From positions 1 to 7,083 of the forward strand of contig JANMDR010000145.1 in assembly GCA_031376425.1 (NCBI GenBank): 7,083 nt of DNA. Direction: 5' to 3'. The notes under the pieces are model-generated. The model was not told where the DNA came from. It worked only from the letters and a program-made list of their open reading frames with translations, and did not search any database. This DNA is from JANMDR01 sp031376425 (lineage in GTDB: Bacteria > Pseudomonadota > Gammaproteobacteria > Burkholderiales > Usitatibacteraceae). The translations under genes and the position numbers were made by a program. This document shows, piece by piece, positions 4,441-7,083 of this stretch. Every line of letters starts with the position of its first letter. The first letter of the stretch is position 1.

Positions 4441-4899
4441 CTAAATTGACACCGCCATTTCCAACACCATACCACTTCCATCGTTAAAGCTTGGCTCCTT
4501 GTACTCATCAATTGCATACAGTATTTCTACTCGGCAGCCCACCTTAAATAATGCCCAGTCCTCCAGATTATTTGCATAAAAACTTTCGAAAATGACGTCG
4601 CCATCCTCTGATATCAAATCAAAACAATTATCCGCGCCGGGCGTATCTTGTCCACCCCAAAAAGTTCTGACAATAACACCGCTGACATGCCTTAAGGGCA
4701 TAACGCCCGTTCTTATATTATTCCACCATTTGGCTGAACCATAAAGCCCGTAGGTGCCTTTTAACCCCATGAATGGACGGGATTTGTTGAGCGTTAATGC
4801 CTGAACTATTTTTATGTACTCTGGATCATTTTCTAACTTTACTCGTAACTCATAAACCAATTTCATCGGAACGAGTGCCTTTTCTAAATGCAAAAACAT
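4441..4899 (-). CDS. Immunity-type protein, first copy, directly behind the CdiA-like gene
   Basis: This 152-residue soluble protein starts two bases after the exoprotein stop. Its ribosome site (GGGGGA, 5 bases from the ATG) lies inside the last exoprotein codons, so translation is probably coupled. Position and size fit a cdiI-type immunity protein that would bind the cognate toxin domain in the cytoplasm; I do not recognise the family. Conserved features are ALTLNKSRPFMGLKGTYGLY (34-53), KWWNNIRTGVMPLRHVSG (57-74), FESFYANN and DEYKEPSFNDGSG. It is a mosaic. Residues 1-54 and 123-152 each differ from copy 3 at one position, but 55-122 differ at 25. The same middle differs from copy 2 at only four. 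An ATG at codon 12 is an alternative start, but the upstream 11 codons are conserved in all three copies. Confidence 0.8.
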   Translation of the reverse strand: MFLHLEKALVPMKLVYELRVKLENDPEYIKIVQALTLNKSRPFMGLKGTYGLYGSAKWWNNIRTGVMPLRHVSGVIVRTFWGGQDTPGADNCFDLISEDGDVIFESFYANNLEDWALFKVGCRVEILYAIDEYKEPSFNDGSGMVLEMAVSI

Positions 4900-4911
4900 A
4901 ATTATCCCCCT
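4900..4911 (-). promoter_or_regulatory. Ribosome binding site for immunity copy 1 inside the exoprotein stop region
   Basis: On the minus strand, AAAGGGGGATAATT precedes the ATG at 4899. The G-run codes for the last two Gly of the exoprotein and the TAA is its stop. This supports translational coupling of toxin and immunity. Confidence 0.7.
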
Positions 4912-7083
4912 TTCTTTATTTGTTCGAATTTCACAATATTTCTATTAAATGTATTTAATGCCGTGCCTGTCCCAAGTTGGGTTGTCATTTGCCCGCTTTC
5001 TTTTTTAAAGCGAGCGTTGGTGCTTGCCCAGCGACCAGTTTGTGTAGACATATTTGGAAATTCCACACTTGTTCCCTCATTTGCAGAAATACCAATTTTC
5101 TGCAGTTCGGCAGAAGTGCCTGGTGCCACAGTTATTTTGATCAGCACGCTATTTTTGGTGTAAGTAGCTGAATAGCTCTGCACTGGCGAAATTGATGTTT
5201 CACTATTAGGACTCGGAGGTAACAAACCTGTGTCTTGAAACTTTTTAAACTCCTCTGGGGTCATTGATCTGTAGTAAATTTCATTTCCATGTACGTCCGT
5301 ATCCTGTACAGGGTTTAACGGGTTTGACGACCGATTGGCTGGAACGCCTACAGTAGCAGGCACGCCCGCCCGTCGCGCGGCTATCATTGACGACAAGCCC
5401 TGAATACCCCCCGGCGCAAGCGTTATGCCTGCAAAGACGAGGTCAGAATAAAGTGTCGTTCCCAGCACAAATGCGAAGTCGCTCGGACGGGTGGCAAGTG
5501 CGTTAAATATACGAACGTGCTCAGGATTATCTATGCTCGCCGAATTATTCATAATCGCAAGGATCGTTTGTGCGCAGCTTTGTTGTCCCTCACAAATTTC
5601 GGAACCAAAACGTTTGACCGCTTCTTCCGCTCTAGCTTCGGGTGCCATACGGGCTTCAATCCGCTCTGCTGTCTTTGTATATAACTCTCGCTCTTTCAAT
5701 CTATCGGCAACACAACCACTTGGCTCACCGTTACAAATTCGATTGATTTCCGTATCAGTTAATAGCGCAGCCTGTGCGTGCATCATTGCGGCGTTATCTG
5801 CACAGTGAGTCCGGCAGTCAATCTGGCGCTCAAGCTTTTCTAAAAATGTCTTACTTCTTATTTCATCTGCATGCTTTAAATAGTTATTTTCAAATTCATT
5901 CTGTGCTGCACCTACAGCAGTGTTCACGTCTTGATTTGTCAGCGCAGCTAATGAACCAGTAAGTAGGGTGAGTGCCGCTTCTGTCGCACCGTTACGCACA
6001 TAGAGCGGCGATGCACCAAACAACCCGCCGATATTTTCATCAAGCCACTTAGCCGTAAGTGCTGAAACCCCTGCACCTAGCGCGCCGGCTGCGCAACTTT
6101 CTTTTTTAGCAGCGGCGACGACGCAACCTAGAATCGCATGAGAAATAATGTTTTCTGCGCTACCAGTCGCATATGCACCACCAATGGTTGTCGCGAGCTC
6201 TTTTGCTATCGTGCTAGCAATAGAATTTGTAAACGTCCTCATGAAGTCTTGGCCATTGCCACCATTGATTGCAGTGCTTACGCTCGCGCTAACGAGCGCT
6301 TGAGTCACGCTTTGCAATATCTTGCTGCCAGTAGACAACACTTGTACAGTCGTTTCAGTAACTACATTGACGCCGTTCACTAGTGAAGTAGTTGATTCTA
6401 ATTTATCCACAAACGTGAGATTGAGCGACGGCGTAATCTGACTCATCAACCCTGCCGTAAGCGCACTAATCAATACATTCTTACCTACTGCCTTCCAATC
6501 GACCTTGCCGGTCGTAATGAGCTGGGTAGAAAGGCTTGTTAGCGCTGCGGTGAATGCCACATTACCTAGGGTAGCAGCAAGACTTAAATTAGTAGTGGCT
6601 CCTGATAATAGTGCTGATAGTGAATAAGCCCCTGCCCCGCTTGTTGCGATGGTAATAATAATCGCTGCCACCGCCGCCAGTACCTGCAACCAAGGCTTCT
6701 GCTTATCTTTGCCGTCGTAAGTCTTGATATTCTCCGTTGGTATTAAACTTTGCAGATCAAAGGTCACCCCCGCCGCTGTTGCCTGCTGTTGTATCAGGTT
6801 AAACAACGCAGTGTTGTCGGCGGCTGTGCCATCACGGGTGGTGAAGTTGCCGGGCTCGGTTAGGATGCGCTTTACCTGTGCGCCAAACTCCCAGTGATTG
6901 GCCGCAATGGTGCCGCCCGGCTCTAGGCTGGTGCCTGAGCTAATGACTTGCCAGCTCTTGGTATCCGTTTGTACATAGCGCTGACCAATATCGGCTAGGT
7001 GTCTCTGGCTTATTAAATTCGTCACCTGCACGCTAATGGTGTCGGCGCTGATGAAGCCAGTGTTGGTGAAGACCTCCCCTTTG
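4902..7083 (-). CDS. cdiA: C-terminal part of a CdiA-like TPS exoprotein with polymorphic toxin tail, 5' end beyond the right edge
   Basis: The frame is open from base 7082 (726 codons visible). The GTG at 7031 is internal, since KGEVFTNTGFISADTIS precedes it in frame and resembles FHA-type repeat sequence. Numbered from 7031: a hydrophobic, Ala/Gly-rich region 113-145 (WLQVLAAVAAIIITIATSGA) and further Ala/Ser/Thr-rich helices to about 330; FENNYLKH (380-387), matching the VENN boundary of CdiA proteins; a pretoxin segment with CRTHC (406-410) and Cys 433, 440, 480 and 486; a hydrophobic stretch 517-540; then a C-terminal domain from about 583. That domain has YYRSMTPEEFKKFQDTG, ETSISP (611-616), VLIKITVAPGTSAEL, EGTSVEFP, RWASTNARFKKESGQM, and TGTALNTFNRNIVKFEQI at the end. 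Known CdiA biology suggests that the region after VENN is delivered into neighbouring cells. The toxin activity is not identified; a weak ADP-ribosyltransferase-like pattern (YR, STS-like, E) is only a guess. Immunity genes follow directly. Confidence 0.85.
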   Translation of the reverse strand, partial: KGEVFTNTGFISADTISVQVTNLISQRHLADIGQRYVQTDTKSWQVISSGTSLEPGGTIAANHWEFGAQVKRILTEPGNFTTRDGTAADNTALFNLIQQQATAAGVTFDLQSLIPTENIKTYDGKDKQKPWLQVLAAVAAIIITIATSGAGAYSLSALLSGATTNLSLAATLGNVAFTAALTSLSTQLITTGKVDWKAVGKNVLISALTAGLMSQITPSLNLTFVDKLESTTSLVNGVNVVTETTVQVLSTGSKILQSVTQALVSASVSTAINGGNGQDFMRTFTNSIASTIAKELATTIGGAYATGSAENIISHAILGCVVAAAKKESCAAGALGAGVSALTAKWLDENIGGLFGASPLYVRNGATEAALTLLTGSLAALTNQDVNTAVGAAQNEFENNYLKHADEIRSKTFLEKLERQIDCRTHCADNAAMMHAQAALLTDTEINRICNGEPSGCVADRLKERELYTKTAERIEARMAPEARAEEAVKRFGSEICEGQQSCAQTILAIMNNSASIDNPEHVRIFNALATRPSDFAFVLGTTLYSDLVFAGITLAPGGIQGLSSMIAARRAGVPATVGVPANRSSNPLNPVQDTDVHGNEIYYRSMTPEEFKKFQDTGLLPPSPNSETSISPVQSYSATYTKNSVLIKITVAPGTSAELQKIGISANEGTSVEFPNMSTQTGRWASTNARFKKESGQMTTQLGTGTALNTFNRNIVKFEQIKKGG

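Noticed and set aside
4888..6383. Several plus-strand open frames of 62-105 codons opposite the CdiA-like gene
   Set aside because: All lie antisense to an uninterrupted coding frame and lack protein-like features.
7029..7031. GTG as the true start of the CdiA-like gene
   Set aside because: The frame continues upstream to the window edge with FHA-like repeat sequence, so the gene begins outside the window.

Overview
The window looks like an accessory island of a Gram-negative proteobacterium, probably a gammaproteobacterium. The grounds are two two-partner-secretion (TPS, FHA/CdiA-type) exoproteins, a short lipoprotein with a clear lipobox, and a DUF4291 protein. Genus cannot be fixed from the sequence.

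Right half (3225-7083, minus strand): the 3' part of a large CdiA-like exoprotein enters from the right edge and ends at 4902. It carries a hydrophobic/Ala-rich region, a VENN-like FENN motif, a cysteine-bearing pretoxin segment and a C-terminal domain of about 125 residues that is the likely toxin. Two bases after its stop begins the first of three tandem paralogous immunity-type genes (4441-4899, 3793-4284, 3225-3683). The second and third copies are each preceded by a relic of the last 10-12 codons of a sister toxin gene. The spacers hold a repeat of about 110 bp (here called R) with four copies at 4324-4434, 3720-3831, 3094-3176 (degenerate) and 2899-3008. The recurring order, read on the minus strand, is R, then a toxin 3' end, then an immunity gene. 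This resembles a stack of displaced toxin/immunity modules. The leftmost R is followed by a frameshifted 3' fragment of a different coding sequence (2738-2895), possibly another toxin type.

Middle (1742-2741, plus strand): remnants of an integrase-core (rve) transposase in shifted frames (about 1867-2070) lead into an intact DUF4291 gene (2136-2741). Its stop overlaps, tail to tail, the stop of the minus-strand relic.

Left (1-1741): a CC0125/CC1285-type lipoprotein (1232-1741, plus), a probable decayed small gene (about 781-1109, plus, apparent frameshifts), and the first 222 codons of a second TPS exoprotein reading leftward out of the window (1-666, minus). That region has a signal sequence and an NPNL-type TPS domain, and was recognised by translating the minus strand through the edge.

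The right-hand genes plausibly work as a contact-dependent inhibition locus: the exoprotein delivers its C-terminal toxin to neighbours, and the small proteins protect siblings. The immunity genes show gene-conversion mosaicism, and the region between the two exoproteins is rich in broken genes.
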